Part shown: one piece after another, positions 42,315 to 51,420 of the stretch
How the letters are laid out: each line of letters starts with the position of its first letter
Numbering within the stretch: the stretch's first letter is position 1
Assembly (NCBI GenBank): GCA_002701295.1
Contig: NZUJ01000048.1
Span: forward strand, 1 to 52,715
DNA from: Ponticaulis sp.
GTDB lineage: Bacteria; Pseudomonadota; Alphaproteobacteria; Caulobacterales; Hyphomonadaceae
Direction of reading: 5' to 3'
DNA length: 52,715 nt
Made by a program: the position numbers and the translations under genes
Notes under the pieces: generated by a model
The model's database searches: none
Told to the model about the DNA's origin: nothing
Seen by the model: only the letters and a program-made list of their open reading frames with translations

Positions 42315-44998
42315 ACCTTCCTCAAATCCGGTCGAAAATTGGCCGGACACATGCACGGCTGACCCGGCTGCGCCTGTTTGAGGCATTCGCGATTCCAGCC
42401 GGAATTCTCGCTGCCGGGCTGGTTCTGGTCATTTCCGGCGCATTTTTCAGCCTGTCCGGTTCTGTCCAGGCAATCCTGTGGTTTGCCTTTATTGCCCTGT
42501 TTGGCGTTGCGCTGGTTCGCGGCTTTTTCCGATATCGCGCTGTCACGCGAGAAGAAGCACGCGAACGTCTGGACGAAGCTCATCCCGAGCGTCCGATTTC
42601 CGGCCTTATGGATCGCCCGGCAGTGCTGCTGCCAGAAACACGTAAGTACTGGGACCGGCACCGGTCGCGCCTTCTGAAATCCATCAAAACGCTGCGGACA
42701 CCATTTCTGACCCGGGAATGGAAACGTACCGACCCGCTTTATCTGCGGGTCATTTTACCGGTTCTGTTGTTCGGTGTCATAGCGCTGAATGCCGACCAGG
42801 CCGTCACACGGCTCAAAGCGGCGTCCGATACAGATCTTGGTGCGCTGTTTGGCGCAGATGAGATGGAGATCACCGCATGGGTCACCCCACCTGACCATAC
42901 AGGCGAAGCGCCGGTATTTCTGTCAGATGACGTCTCAGATGTTGACGTGCCAACCGGAAGTATTCTTACGGTTCGTGTCCACGGTCCCGGCACCCCGCGG
43001 TTGAAACGCAGAGCACTCACAGACCAAAAAATTGCCGGTCGTAAATCTCAGGCCCTGAGCAAACTCGAAGATGGCGCGTTCCAGATCGAGCTACCCGTTT
43101 CCGTACCGCAGACAGTCATGGTGACGTACTGGGGCGAACGTGCAAGCTGGACGCTCAACACTGAACCCGATCAACCACCGGAAATCCGCTTTGATGAAGC
43201 CCCAGGCCCGGGTGAAGACGATCAGCTGGTTTTTACGTGGTCAGCCGAGGACGATTACGGGCTCGCCTCAGTATCTCTGAAATTGCAGCCCGGCCTCGAC
43301 TCCGGCCTGCCTGAAGACCAGACCGACAACGTCGCCATTGATCTTGCCGTTCCTCTGATCCGGTCTGTAGACGAGGCTGCAGAACTCGATATGACGCGGC
43401 ACAAATGGGCTGGCCTTCCGGTCAGAATGACCCTGATCGCAACAGATGCTGCCGGACAATCAGGCGCGTCTGAGATCGTCGAGATGACGCTGCCTGAGAA
43501 ACTCTTCCTTGAGCCTTTGGCCAAGTCTAGCCAGGAAATTCGCCTGGAGGTGCTTCGTGACCCTGAAGACTATCTGGAGGGGCCAACGACACCGGAACAA
43601 TGGGAACAGGAACGTCAGGGACTGGGTGATCGTCTGGCCCGTGCGCCAGATGGCGTGCAGCGCGCCTCGCTCATGCTTGAGGCTGTGACCTATAAGCCGG
43701 AATTCTTTTTCGAAGACATGACCGTCTATTTCGGTCTTCGCCGCGCCAATGAACTGCTGAGATTTGCCAACGAAAAATCAGACGTCGAACCGATTGATGA
43801 CCTGTTATGGTCTGTCGCGCTACGCGCTGAATATGGAACGGTTGCGGATGCTGCGCGTCGCCTCAACGCGGCACGCCGCGCGCTTGAGAGCGCGCTTCGC
43901 GATGGGGCAAGCGAAGACGAGATACGCCGCCTGATGGAAGCCTTCCGCAATGCTGCGGAGGATTACATCGCGGCTCGCATGGCCGAAGCCATGATGAATG
44001 GCGGCGAAGGTGGTGAGCCCCCGCCCGGCATGGACTCTCCGTCTGACACGCTTGGCGGAACTGACCTTGCTGACATGCTTGATGCGCTCGAAGACCTCAC
44101 CGAAACCGGAGCAACAGACGCGGCGCGGCAACTCTTGTCCGATGTGACAAGCCTTCTCAATAATCTGCAGTTCCAGCAGGGCGGAGAGGGCTCCAGCGGC
44201 ATGTTCGGCGAAACTGGCGAACAGTCCGAGGAGGATGCCCCCGAAGGTGAACAACGCCTTCAACGCGCGCTCGACAGGCTGGCAGAGCTGATGGAAGAAC
44301 AACGCCGCCTCAATGACGAAACCCTGCAGGAGCGCTTTGGCACTGGCGAACAACAGGGTGGTGAGAATGAAGGCTCATCGTCGCAGCAAAACGGCCAGCA
44401 GCCCGGTCAGTTTGGCCAGAACATGCCCGGACAGAACATGCCAGGCGGCCAGAACCGTCCAGGCATGAACCAGCCGGGTGAACCCGGTAGCGGCGAAGGC
44501 GAAGCTGAACAGTTTGCACCTGGCGGACAGTCTCTTGCAGATCGCCAACGGATTCTGCGCGATCAGCTCGAAATGTACCTCGAAGAGAATGGCGAAGAGA
44601 GCGGCAATGGAACGGCGCAATCTGAAGAACGCCTCGACGAAGCGCGCCGGGCACTCCGCCGTGCAGAATCAGCTCTTCGACGCGGCGATCTCGACAGCGC
44701 TCAGTTCAATCAGGATCTGGCGATCCGCGAAATGCGCGATGCCGCCGGCAGTCTTGCAGAAAACCTGGATGAGCTGCGTCAGGCCCGCCGCGGAGAGAAT
44801 GGCGAAAATGCGGTCAGCGATCCGCTCGGGCGTCAGGCCAGTGGCGGTCAGCAGAATGATGGCGAAGGAATTATCGTACCGGATCAGGTAGAGCGTCAGC
44901 GCGCTCGTGACATTCTGGACGCGCTTCGCGAACGACTGAACAATTCATCTGATCCGGAAGAGCGGGAATATCTGGAACGCCTGCTCGACCGGTTCTGA
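42299..44998 (+). CDS. TIGR02302/DUF4175 membrane protein
   Basis: A protein of 899 residues starting at a GTG within the lysA end. Two hydrophobic segments near the start (AIPAGILAAGLVLVISGAFF and QAILWFAFIALFGVAL) and another near 150 place the remainder outside. Long coiled or helical blocks follow. Residues ~685-740 are a low-complexity segment of Gln, Gly, Asn and Met-Pro repeats (QNMPGQNMPGG). The C-terminus is helical and charged. It is the lysA neighbour conserved in alphaproteobacteria, function unknown, possibly linked to the envelope. Confidence 0.9.
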   Translation: MAEILNLPQIRSKIGRTHARLTRLRLFEAFAIPAGILAAGLVLVISGAFFSLSGSVQAILWFAFIALFGVALVRGFFRYRAVTREEARERLDEAHPERPISGLMDRPAVLLPETRKYWDRHRSRLLKSIKTLRTPFLTREWKRTDPLYLRVILPVLLFGVIALNADQAVTRLKAASDTDLGALFGADEMEITAWVTPPDHTGEAPVFLSDDVSDVDVPTGSILTVRVHGPGTPRLKRRALTDQKIAGRKSQALSKLEDGAFQIELPVSVPQTVMVTYWGERASWTLNTEPDQPPEIRFDEAPGPGEDDQLVFTWSAEDDYGLASVSLKLQPGLDSGLPEDQTDNVAIDLAVPLIRSVDEAAELDMTRHKWAGLPVRMTLIATDAAGQSGASEIVEMTLPEKLFLEPLAKSSQEIRLEVLRDPEDYLEGPTTPEQWEQERQGLGDRLARAPDGVQRASLMLEAVTYKPEFFFEDMTVYFGLRRANELLRFANEKSDVEPIDDLLWSVALRAEYGTVADAARRLNAARRALESALRDGASEDEIRRLMEAFRNAAEDYIAARMAEAMMNGGEGGEPPPGMDSPSDTLGGTDLADMLDALEDLTETGATDAARQLLSDVTSLLNNLQFQQGGEGSSGMFGETGEQSEEDAPEGEQRLQRALDRLAELMEEQRRLNDETLQERFGTGEQQGGENEGSSSQQNGQQPGQFGQNMPGQNMPGGQNRPGMNQPGEPGSGEGEAEQFAPGGQSLADRQRILRDQLEMYLEENGEESGNGTAQSEERLDEARRALRRAESALRRGDLDSAQFNQDLAIREMRDAAGSLAENLDELRQARRGENGENAVSDPLGRQASGGQQNDGEGIIVPDQVERQRARDILDALRERLNNSSDPEEREYLERLLDRF

Positions 44999-45005
44999 TG
45001 GTCAA

Positions 45006-45527
45006 TCAGTTTTTGACTGCGCCGAGATAAGGCAGGCCACGATAGAGCCCGGCATCATCCATGCCATACCCCACAAGAAATCTGTCTGGTGCATCATAGG
45101 CCCAGGCATCAAGTCCTTCTTTCGGCGCTTTAGGCTTCCGCGCCAGAACACAGGTCAGCACTTCGCGTGCACCTTTAGAGAGCAGGTGTTGCTTTGCAAA
45201 AGCCAGTGTCCGTCCGGTGTCAAACACATCATCGACGAGCAGAACACCGCGCCCCTTCACATTGCGCGACAAGTCCGCCCGAACGACGACTCGGCCTGAG
45301 CTTTCGCGCTCATCCCGATAGCTTTCCAGCCAGATGGCATCCAGCATTGGGTGCACATGATGGTTGGAAAGGTGACGCATCAAATCAGTCGTGAAAGGAG
45401 ACGCGCCAAGCAGAATGGTGACGGCGGTCCAGTCGCCGGTCAGCTTTGGCGAAAGCTCTTCTGCGAGGGTTGCGATGCGCGCCTGTACTTCGTCTTCATC
45501 CAGAAGAACGTCAAACTCGGGGGTCAT
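45006..45527 (-). CDS. hpt: Hypoxanthine phosphoribosyltransferase family protein
   Basis: Salvages hypoxanthine or guanine with PRPP. It has 173 residues. The PRPP-binding motif VLLVDDVFDTG is at ~95-105, preceded by the AIWLESYRD flexible loop and followed by LVGYGMDD, as in bacterial Hpt. The base specificity is not certain from sequence alone. It is convergent with DUF4175 (7 bp) and is followed upstream by the zinc-ribbon gene in the same direction (15 bp). Confidence 0.92.
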   Translation of the reverse strand: MTPEFDVLLDEDEVQARIATLAEELSPKLTGDWTAVTILLGASPFTTDLMRHLSNHHVHPMLDAIWLESYRDERESSGRVVVRADLSRNVKGRGVLLVDDVFDTGRTLAFAKQHLLSKGAREVLTCVLARKPKAPKEGLDAWAYDAPDRFLVGYGMDDAGLYRGLPYLGAVKN

Positions 45528-45542
45528 GTTGAAATCCGGCCC

Positions 45543-46418
45543 TTAGCTATGCTCGGGCGGGTGCTCATTTTCAGGAGGATGCGGGTCTTCCGGGTCATGA
45601 TTATCCGTCGCATCACTGACAATGGCCTCGTCCGGCTCGTGGCTGTCATACTCGCCATGAGGGTCTGCCTCTGCCGGAGAATGACTGGTTTCTTCTGTAA
45701 CGGGGCTGACCAGTCGAATCTGATCACTCCGTTCCACGAAGGTTACCGAGAGGTCATACGCATCGAGAGACGGGCTGTCGAGACGTGAGTTGAAACGAAC
45801 TTCCTCGCCAGGCCCGATACGTGTTTCATCAGGCGTGATGAGGATGCTTTCAACGTCGCGGCCGGCATCGTCGCGCAGATCGACGCGAACATTTGGCACG
45901 AGCTGCGCTTTGTTTGTGACGTTGAAGATGCTGCCTGAAACCGTCAGCACGGGTGTCGTTCCATCAAACAGGCGTTCGGCAGAGAGATCGGCGAGTTCAA
46001 GTCCGAAACGGTTTACATCGAGTCCCGCCATGGCGTAGGCGCTTGACGCTTTCGGGAAGACCTTCACCACATCATCGCGCATGACGACTGCCGCTGCGCC
46101 AAGGGCAAAGAACACAGCCGCGGTTCCTGTCCAGGCACCGATTACGGCCATTCGTGAGCCGGATCTGCGACGCGCGATTTCTTTTTCGCGATAGGCCAGA
46201 TGTGGCGCAATTTCCTCATCTCCGCCCTGCGCCTTGCGCATACGCTCGACCTTCTCACGGGAGAGATCAGACGCGTTGATTTCCTGCTCGAGGGAGAGTT
46301 CTGGCTGGACGAACCAGGAGTGCGTGCACGCCGCACACCGCACAGTCCGTCCTGATTCACCGATGGATTTATCATCGGCAAAATATTGTGCAGAACAGGA
46401 TGGACATGTGAGGATCAC
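45543..46418 (-). CDS. MJ0042-type zinc-ribbon plus DUF3426 membrane protein
   Basis: The start is a GTG at 46418 with GGAGAAG upstream, giving 291 residues. The MJ0042 zinc ribbon has Cys5, Cys8, Cys28 and Cys31 (CPSC and CAAC). After ~60 residues one transmembrane helix (around 90-112) leads to a DUF3426 domain on the other side. The tail is rich in His, Pro and Glu (HDPEDPHPPENEHPPEHS). The family is widespread in proteobacteria and undefined. Longer starts add a Ser/Gly-rich leader and are not supported. It is divergent from ftsE. Confidence 0.86.
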   Translation of the reverse strand: MILTCPSCSAQYFADDKSIGESGRTVRCAACTHSWFVQPELSLEQEINASDLSREKVERMRKAQGGDEEIAPHLAYREKEIARRRSGSRMAVIGAWTGTAAVFFALGAAAVVMRDDVVKVFPKASSAYAMAGLDVNRFGLELADLSAERLFDGTTPVLTVSGSIFNVTNKAQLVPNVRVDLRDDAGRDVESILITPDETRIGPGEEVRFNSRLDSPSLDAYDLSVTFVERSDQIRLVSPVTEETSHSPAEADPHGEYDSHEPDEAIVSDATDNHDPEDPHPPENEHPPEHS

Positions 46419-46498
46419 TGAAGTCTTCTCCACTTCGATCGGCACGCTTCGTGCCTTGCCTGAACATCCCGACAGTCCCGAAAGGACTGACACTGAAC

Positions 46499-47209
46499 AT
46501 GATTACTGAACCACGTTTTTCAGATGACCAGCCCGCCATCCGCATGGCCAAGGTTAACCACGGGTATATAAAAGGCGACCATGTGTTAGGGGATGTTAAC
46601 ATGGAGTTAAATCCCGGCTCATTCACATTTTTGACAGGCCCGTCTGGTTCCGGAAAAACCACGTTATTACAGTTACTTTACGCCGCACAGCTCCCGCGGA
46701 ACGGCAAGGTCTCCATCTTCGGAATCGATACTTCAACAGCCACTCGGAAGATGCTCACCAGCGTGCGGCGACGAATCGGTGTCGTGTATCAGGATTTCCG
46801 CCTTCTCGATCACCTGTCTGCTTATGAAAATGCCGCCCTGCCCTTGCGTGTCACCGGAAGGCCCGAGCGCGAATATCGCGACGACGTGATGGAATTACTG
46901 CACTGGGTCGGTCTCGGGGAACGCGTGCAGGCCAAACCAACCACGCTTTCTGGCGGTGAACAGCAGCGCGTCGCCATTGCTCGCGCGCTCGTGAACAAGC
47001 CCGATCTGCTGATTGCCGATGAGCCAACCGGTAACGTCGACCCGGAAATGGGCGAGCGATTGATCCGGCTCATTCTGGAACTGAACCGGCGTCTTTCGAC
47101 GACAGTCCTCATCGCCACGCATGACAAATCGCTTGTTGAGCGGCTGGAAGCACCTATTCTGAGACTGGAGAACGGAATGCTTATGCATGAGCGTGGGCGG
47201 ATTGGCTGA
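46499..47209 (+). CDS. ftsE: Cell division ATP-binding protein FtsE
   Basis: ATPase of the FtsEX complex, which controls peptidoglycan hydrolases at the septum. It has 236 residues from the ATG at 46499. Walker A GPSGSGKT (47-54), Q-loop VYQDFRL, signature LSGGEQ (150-155), Walker B LLIADEP and H-loop His208 are all intact. An earlier ATG at 46451 would overlap the divergent gene. ftsX follows at 14 bp. Confidence 0.96.
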   Translation: MITEPRFSDDQPAIRMAKVNHGYIKGDHVLGDVNMELNPGSFTFLTGPSGSGKTTLLQLLYAAQLPRNGKVSIFGIDTSTATRKMLTSVRRRIGVVYQDFRLLDHLSAYENAALPLRVTGRPEREYRDDVMELLHWVGLGERVQAKPTTLSGGEQQRVAIARALVNKPDLLIADEPTGNVDPEMGERLIRLILELNRRLSTTVLIATHDKSLVERLEAPILRLENGMLMHERGRIG

Positions 47210-47223
47210 CGAGGATGGTCTGA

Positions 47224-48096
47224 ATGGCTGAAGCGAGACGAACGCCTCTTCTTCCCCGCGAAGATGCTCGCGAAGCTGCGCTGTTCTTCGTGGTCGCGGC
47301 TTTGTGTTTTCTGGCTGCTCTCACCGGGTTGGCAACACGGGCTGCCTACGGCGCGGCTGAAACCTGGGCCGGGCAAGTTCAGGGTGAAATCACCATCCGG
47401 CTTCTGGAAGGTGGCGATACCGCAGCGACATCTCTTGCGACCATGCTTGAAGAGCTTCCTGGTATTCAGTCAGCCATCGCAGAATCGCGCGAAGAGACCG
47501 AAGATCTGCTAACCCCCTGGCTGGGCGAAAACCTGCCGGAAGACCTGCCAGTTTCAAGATATATCGCTGTGCAGCTTGAGTCAGGTGCCACTGAGATGCC
47601 CGCAGCAATCTCCGAGGCGGCAGAAGGTGCCGGGTTTCAGATCAGTCTCGAAGAACATCAAAGCTGGGCGCGTGATGTTGAACGAAGTCTCGGACTTATG
47701 CGTTTGACCGGAATGGTTGCCCTGATCCTTCTCGTGACAATTGTTTTGTCAGTCATCGCATTTGCAACCCATGCGGCGCTTCTGGCGCGGAAGGATGTGG
47801 TGAATGTGCTTCACACTTGTGGTGCGTCCGACCGATTTATCTCACGTCTGTTTGAACATCGGTTCTTTAGTCTTGGCCTGAAGGCGGGCGGCATTGGCGC
47901 GCTCTTCGCACTGCTTGGTGCCATGTTGCTGTTTTTCGCGGCGAAACAATCAGGCGACCGAAGCTGGCTGCTGCCGCAAATGTCTCCGGATATCGGCACA
48001 TTTCTGGTTCTTCTGGCGACGCCTCTGTTTGCCGCCATTGTGGCGATGGTTGCCGCAAGGCTGACGGTGACCAGGGCCCTGGGGGAACTGAGCTGA
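47224..48096 (+). CDS. ftsX: Cell division permease FtsX
   Basis: Membrane partner of FtsE. It has 290 residues with four transmembrane helices: one near residues 16-37 (ALFFVVAALCFLAALTGL), then a periplasmic domain of ~110 residues that contacts envelope amidase activators, then three at about 160-185, 215-240 and 258-285. The cytosolic start is short and basic. Operon with ftsE. Confidence 0.95.
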   Translation: MAEARRTPLLPREDAREAALFFVVAALCFLAALTGLATRAAYGAAETWAGQVQGEITIRLLEGGDTAATSLATMLEELPGIQSAIAESREETEDLLTPWLGENLPEDLPVSRYIAVQLESGATEMPAAISEAAEGAGFQISLEEHQSWARDVERSLGLMRLTGMVALILLVTIVLSVIAFATHAALLARKDVVNVLHTCGASDRFISRLFEHRFFSLGLKAGGIGALFALLGAMLLFFAAKQSGDRSWLLPQMSPDIGTFLVLLATPLFAAIVAMVAARLTVTRALGELS

Positions 48097-48100
48097 TCAC

Positions 48101-48685
48101 ATGAAATTCGGCTTTCGCTCCTTTGTGATTCTCATCCTTCTGGCGACAGTCGTCGGCTTTGCCGACTTCAGTCGTTGGGTGACACGCGTCAGCCAGCTTG
48201 ATGCGCCTGAAGCGCCACAGGCCGATGCCGTCATTGCGCTGACTGGCGGAGGCGGAAGCCGGATTGAAACCGCGCTCAGTATTCTGCAGGCCGGGTCCGG
48301 CAAGCGCCTTCTCGTCAGCGGCGTTCATCCCAGCGTAAATGTCGAAACCATGATCCGCGCCGCCGGTGGCACGCAAGCCATGTATGACTGCTGCATTGAT
48401 TTTGGTCGCGAAGCTGATTCCACTGAAGGAAACGCCATCGAAGCGGCCAAATGGATGGCAGAAAACAATTTTCATTCGCTGGTTCTGGTGACCAATGACT
48501 ATCACATGCCGAGGTCCCGGCTCTGGTTTGATAAAAAGCTCGGAAATTTTGAAATTATAGATTATCCCGTGGCCTCCAGCTATCAGCCCGCCCGGTGGTG
48601 GCGGTCCTGGAGATCAACCCGCGCGCTGGCACTTGAATGGTCCAAGTACCGCGTCACAACCCTGATGATGACTTTCGACACATGA
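48101..48685 (+). CDS. YdcF/SanA-like DUF218 protein
   Basis: A protein of 194 residues with one N-terminal membrane helix (FVILILLATVVGFADF). The DUF218 motifs are AVIALTGGGGSRIETAL, LLVSGVH, STEGNAIEAAKWM and VLVTNDYHMPRSRLW. Members are thought to act on cell-envelope or vancomycin-related functions, without known reaction. Four bp after ftsX; its stop overlaps the plsC start (ATGA). Confidence 0.88.
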   Translation: MKFGFRSFVILILLATVVGFADFSRWVTRVSQLDAPEAPQADAVIALTGGGGSRIETALSILQAGSGKRLLVSGVHPSVNVETMIRAAGGTQAMYDCCIDFGREADSTEGNAIEAAKWMAENNFHSLVLVTNDYHMPRSRLWFDKKLGNFEIIDYPVASSYQPARWWRSWRSTRALALEWSKYRVTTLMMTFDT

Positions 48686-49428
48686 AACTGTTCCGATCCT
48701 GGCTCTTCGTCCTTTTTCTCTATGGAAGCATGGGCATTCTCGGAATTGTCTGGCTCCCGGCACTCTTGCTGCCGCGTTCGGCAACCATGCTTGGCATTCG
48801 TATCTGGGCGCGTATGGCGCTCTGGGGCATGCGCGTAATTTGTGGTGCCACCACCGAGATTCGCGGCACTGAGCACCTGACGAAAGAGCCGCTTCTGGTT
48901 GCCAGCAAACACCAGAGTACGATCGACACCCTCTTGCCGTTTCTGTACCTGAAGGATCCGTGCATCGTTCTGAAAAAGGAACTTCTCTGGTATCCTGCCT
49001 TCGGCTGGTATGCCATGCGCGCGAACATGATCGCGATTGATCGCAAGGGCTCCACCAAAGCTCTGAAATCCATGGCCGAACAGGCCAGAGCAGCTGCCGC
49101 TAAAGGGCGTTCAATCCTCATTTTCCCTGAAGGTACGCGCAATCCCCCCGGCACGCCGGGTGACTACAAGCCGGGCATTGCCCTCCTCTATAAGGAAATC
49201 GGTCTCGACTGTCTGCCGGTTGCGTTGAACACAGGCGTTTGCTGGCCGCCCAAGGGCGTGATGCGCGAGCCGGGAAATATGGTTGTCGAATTCCAGCCCA
49301 TCATCGAAAAAGGTGTTCCGCGGAAAGCCTTCATGAAACAGCTTGAAACCAGTATTGAAACCGCGAGCAATCGCCTGCTCGAAGAAGCGGGTGCCGAACC
49401 CGTCATCGCTGAGCAGGCGCCAGCATGA
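48682..49428 (+). CDS. plsC: 1-acyl-sn-glycerol-3-phosphate acyltransferase
   Basis: Makes phosphatidic acid in phospholipid synthesis, at the inner membrane. It has 248 residues from the ATG at 48682. The catalytic HX4D motif is HQSTID (His77, Asp82) and the glycerophosphate-binding block is FPEGTRN (148-154). An N-terminal hydrophobic helix anchors it. The last four bases overlap the DUF2125 gene. Confidence 0.94.
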   Translation: MKLFRSWLFVLFLYGSMGILGIVWLPALLLPRSATMLGIRIWARMALWGMRVICGATTEIRGTEHLTKEPLLVASKHQSTIDTLLPFLYLKDPCIVLKKELLWYPAFGWYAMRANMIAIDRKGSTKALKSMAEQARAAAAKGRSILIFPEGTRNPPGTPGDYKPGIALLYKEIGLDCLPVALNTGVCWPPKGVMREPGNMVVEFQPIIEKGVPRKAFMKQLETSIETASNRLLEEAGAEPVIAEQAPA

Positions 49429-50414
49429 GCTCCCGGAAGTCATCATCCGGCAAGTTTCCATTTTTCCTGACAGGCTTTGTGCTTGTCGTCGTCGCGATTT
49501 ATTGCGGTTATTGGGTCTGGATGTCCGGTGTTATCAAACAGGGCGCACTGGATTGGGTTGATGACCAACGCGCTATGGGTCGCGAGGTCAGCTATTCAGA
49601 TCTGTCCGTTGGCGGTTTCCCCTTCCGCTTCGTTCTGGAAGCTGAGAACCCCATCCTCGGCGATCCTGACATGCAGTCACGTTGGGAGGGTGATCAGCTA
49701 CAGATGATCGCCATGAGCTGGAACCTGCACCATATCATGGTGCGCACGCCGGGCGCCAATTTCCTCAGCTTACCGGACCTTGAACCCTTCACACTGACGG
49801 CTTCGTCCAAGTCGATTGCCAGCCTCCGAATAGAAGATGGGTATTTGCGTCGTTTTGGTCTGACGTTTCCGGAAGCCGAAGCAATCACGGAAACGGGTCG
49901 ACAATTCACCCTCACAGGGTTTGAACTTGGTCTCGCTCCAATGCCAAACTCTCCTGATGATCTTCAGTTTGCTCTGTCACTCGAAACACTGGACCTGCCC
50001 AACGCCATTCCGGACGCTGAATGGCTGGGCGAAGAAGTTCGCGAACTGATTATCTGGATCGAAGTAGAAGACTTCTACCCGGTCGCGGAGGGTCGCAAAT
50101 CACAAGTCGACTGGCGACTTGATGAAAGCAAGATCCATCTGCGACGTGGTGAGATCGATATGGGGCCGCTGGACCTGGCCAGTCGCGCCAGTTTCACGCT
50201 CGATCGCGATCTCAATCCGGATGGAACAGTTGGCGTTCATCTCAGCCGGATTGATGAACTGAAAGCCGCGCTTCGAACCGCAGGCTTGCTGACCACCGAA
50301 AACGAGTTCGTCATCACAACCATCGGGAATATCAGCAAGAACGATAACTTCGCGACTGTTCGCGTGCAGGACCGCAAAATCTCACTACTCGGGCGGACGC
50401 TCGCCGAATACTGA
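49425..50414 (+). CDS. DUF2125 family protein
   Basis: A protein of 329 residues with one N-terminal membrane helix (FPFFLTGFVLVVVAIYCGYWVWM) and a large beta-rich periplasmic part. The family is restricted mainly to alphaproteobacteria and is of unknown function, often beside plsC or ftsX as here. It begins inside the end of plsC (4-bp overlap) and ends head-on with coq9 (TGATCA). Confidence 0.9.
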   Translation: MSSRKSSSGKFPFFLTGFVLVVVAIYCGYWVWMSGVIKQGALDWVDDQRAMGREVSYSDLSVGGFPFRFVLEAENPILGDPDMQSRWEGDQLQMIAMSWNLHHIMVRTPGANFLSLPDLEPFTLTASSKSIASLRIEDGYLRRFGLTFPEAEAITETGRQFTLTGFELGLAPMPNSPDDLQFALSLETLDLPNAIPDAEWLGEEVRELIIWIEVEDFYPVAEGRKSQVDWRLDESKIHLRRGEIDMGPLDLASRASFTLDRDLNPDGTVGVHLSRIDELKAALRTAGLLTTENEFVITTIGNISKNDNFATVRVQDRKISLLGRTLAEY

Positions 50415-51038
50415 TCAGGCAAACCTTGGGACTTTTATCCCGGCCTTGAACTTCTCAAACGCCATCACGTCTTCAATCCGGCGATCCAGAAAGGCCTTCC
50501 AGCCCTCCCGGTCATCAGGTGCTTTGCGCCAGACTGCCAGTGTCGACGCAAGCACGGCAGTCAACGTCGTGCGTTTCGATGCGTAGGTAAATCCGGTGGA
50601 GGTATCGCCAATCCCGGTCCACACCGTATCAGCGATCTCCCAGATCATGTGCGGGCTGGACATCACACTCAACGGCCGCACACAGATCCAGTCCAGCGCC
50701 TTCATGGCGGCGCCGGGGTGCTCGGAATAGCCCTCAAGCCAGAGCTCAACACCACGTGTCACCTTCTCCCGAATTCGCATTTCTGCGAGCGGTTCATCTT
50801 TCAGCGCATTTTTCAGCTTGTCCCGGCTAATCTCGAACCAGGCCGCGACAAGCGACGTCACGCCATCTGGCAGGGCATAGGCAATCTCGTCGCGCGAGAC
50901 GCCACATGCCGTACAGGCGTCATCAAAAACACGGTCTGTCCAACCGTGTTCAGCGGCTATAGGCGCGGCGGCAGCAAGAATTTTTTTCTTAACCGCGACA
51001 GAAGGTGCAGGATCAGGTGTAGGCATTTCCAATTCCAT
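50415..51038 (-). CDS. coq9: COQ9 family protein, ubiquinone biosynthesis
   Basis: A protein of ~207 residues from the ATG at 51038 (an ATG at 51026 is the alternative). The start (KKKILAAAAPIAAEHGWTDRVFDDACTACGVS) folds like a TetR-type HTH, as in COQ9, and the C-terminal part (AMKALDWICVRPL, MIWEIADTVWTGIGDTSTGFTYASKRTTL) is the lipid-binding COQ9 signature. COQ9 presents quinone intermediates to COQ7 and other enzymes. Divergent from rpsU, 104 bp apart. Confidence 0.92.
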   Translation of the reverse strand: MELEMPTPDPAPSVAVKKKILAAAAPIAAEHGWTDRVFDDACTACGVSRDEIAYALPDGVTSLVAAWFEISRDKLKNALKDEPLAEMRIREKVTRGVELWLEGYSEHPGAAMKALDWICVRPLSVMSSPHMIWEIADTVWTGIGDTSTGFTYASKRTTLTAVLASTLAVWRKAPDDREGWKAFLDRRIEDVMAFEKFKAGIKVPRFA

Positions 51039-51130
51039 GTGGTATGAGCGCGGCTTCCGAACAAGAGTGTCCCAATTCAGGGCGCTAAACAATAGCGTGC
51101 GGTTCCGGCCGTATCAGTCATTGAGAGAAT

Positions 51131-51138
51131 GGAGAGAG
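51131..51138 (+). promoter_or_regulatory. Shine-Dalgarno that points to the ATC start of rpsU
   Basis: GGAGAGAG ends 4 nt before the ATC at 51143 (the core GGAG ends 8 nt before it). No such sequence exists ahead of the GTG at 51158. Confidence 0.7.
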
Positions 51139-51142
51139 TCCC

Positions 51143-51358
51143 ATCGTACAGATTGTTGTGCGCGACAATAACGTCGATCAGGCCCTGAAAGCGCTGAAGA
51201 AAAAGATGCAGCGTGAAGGTCTTTTCCGCGAAATGAAACGTCGTAATCATTTCGAAAAGCCATCCGAGAAAAAAGCACGTGAGCGCGCGGAAGCTGTCCG
51301 CCGCGCCCGTAAACTTGCTCGCAAGCGCGCTCAGCGCGAAGGCCTGCTCGGTAAATAA
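51143..51358 (+). CDS. rpsU: 30S ribosomal protein S21, apparent ATC start
   Basis: S21 sits near the anti-SD of 16S rRNA and helps initiation. The frame from 51143 reads [14 protein letters not shown] after the start codon, the exact N-terminus of the alphaproteobacterial family, and gives 71 residues ending [11 protein letters not shown]. But the start codon itself is ATC. There is no ATG, GTG or TTG at that place; the nearest is a GTG at 51158 that removes five conserved residues and has no ribosome binding site. The Shine-Dalgarno GGAGAGAG is placed correctly for the ATC, so I choose it. The other possibility is a base error in an ATG. Confidence 0.87.
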   Translation: MVQIVVRDNNVDQALKALKKKMQREGLFREMKRRNHFEKPSEKKARERAEAVRRARKLARKRAQREGLLGK

Positions 51359-51380
51359 GCCGACTGCGATTTACGTCACG

Positions 51381-51415
51381 AACCCCTCCACCATGCGGTG
51401 AGAGGGGTTTTTGTG
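51381..51415. terminator. Terminator of rpsU
   Basis: AACCCCTC-CACC pairs with GGTG-A-GAGGGGTT (one bulged A), followed by TTTTTG. The A pair on the left makes it weakly usable from the other strand, where the ABC permease gene ends at 51421. Confidence 0.88.
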
Positions 51416-51420
51416 TTTCT

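Noticed and set aside
51158-51158. GTG as start of rpsU
   Set aside because: It removes five conserved residues of S21 and has no Shine-Dalgarno ahead.
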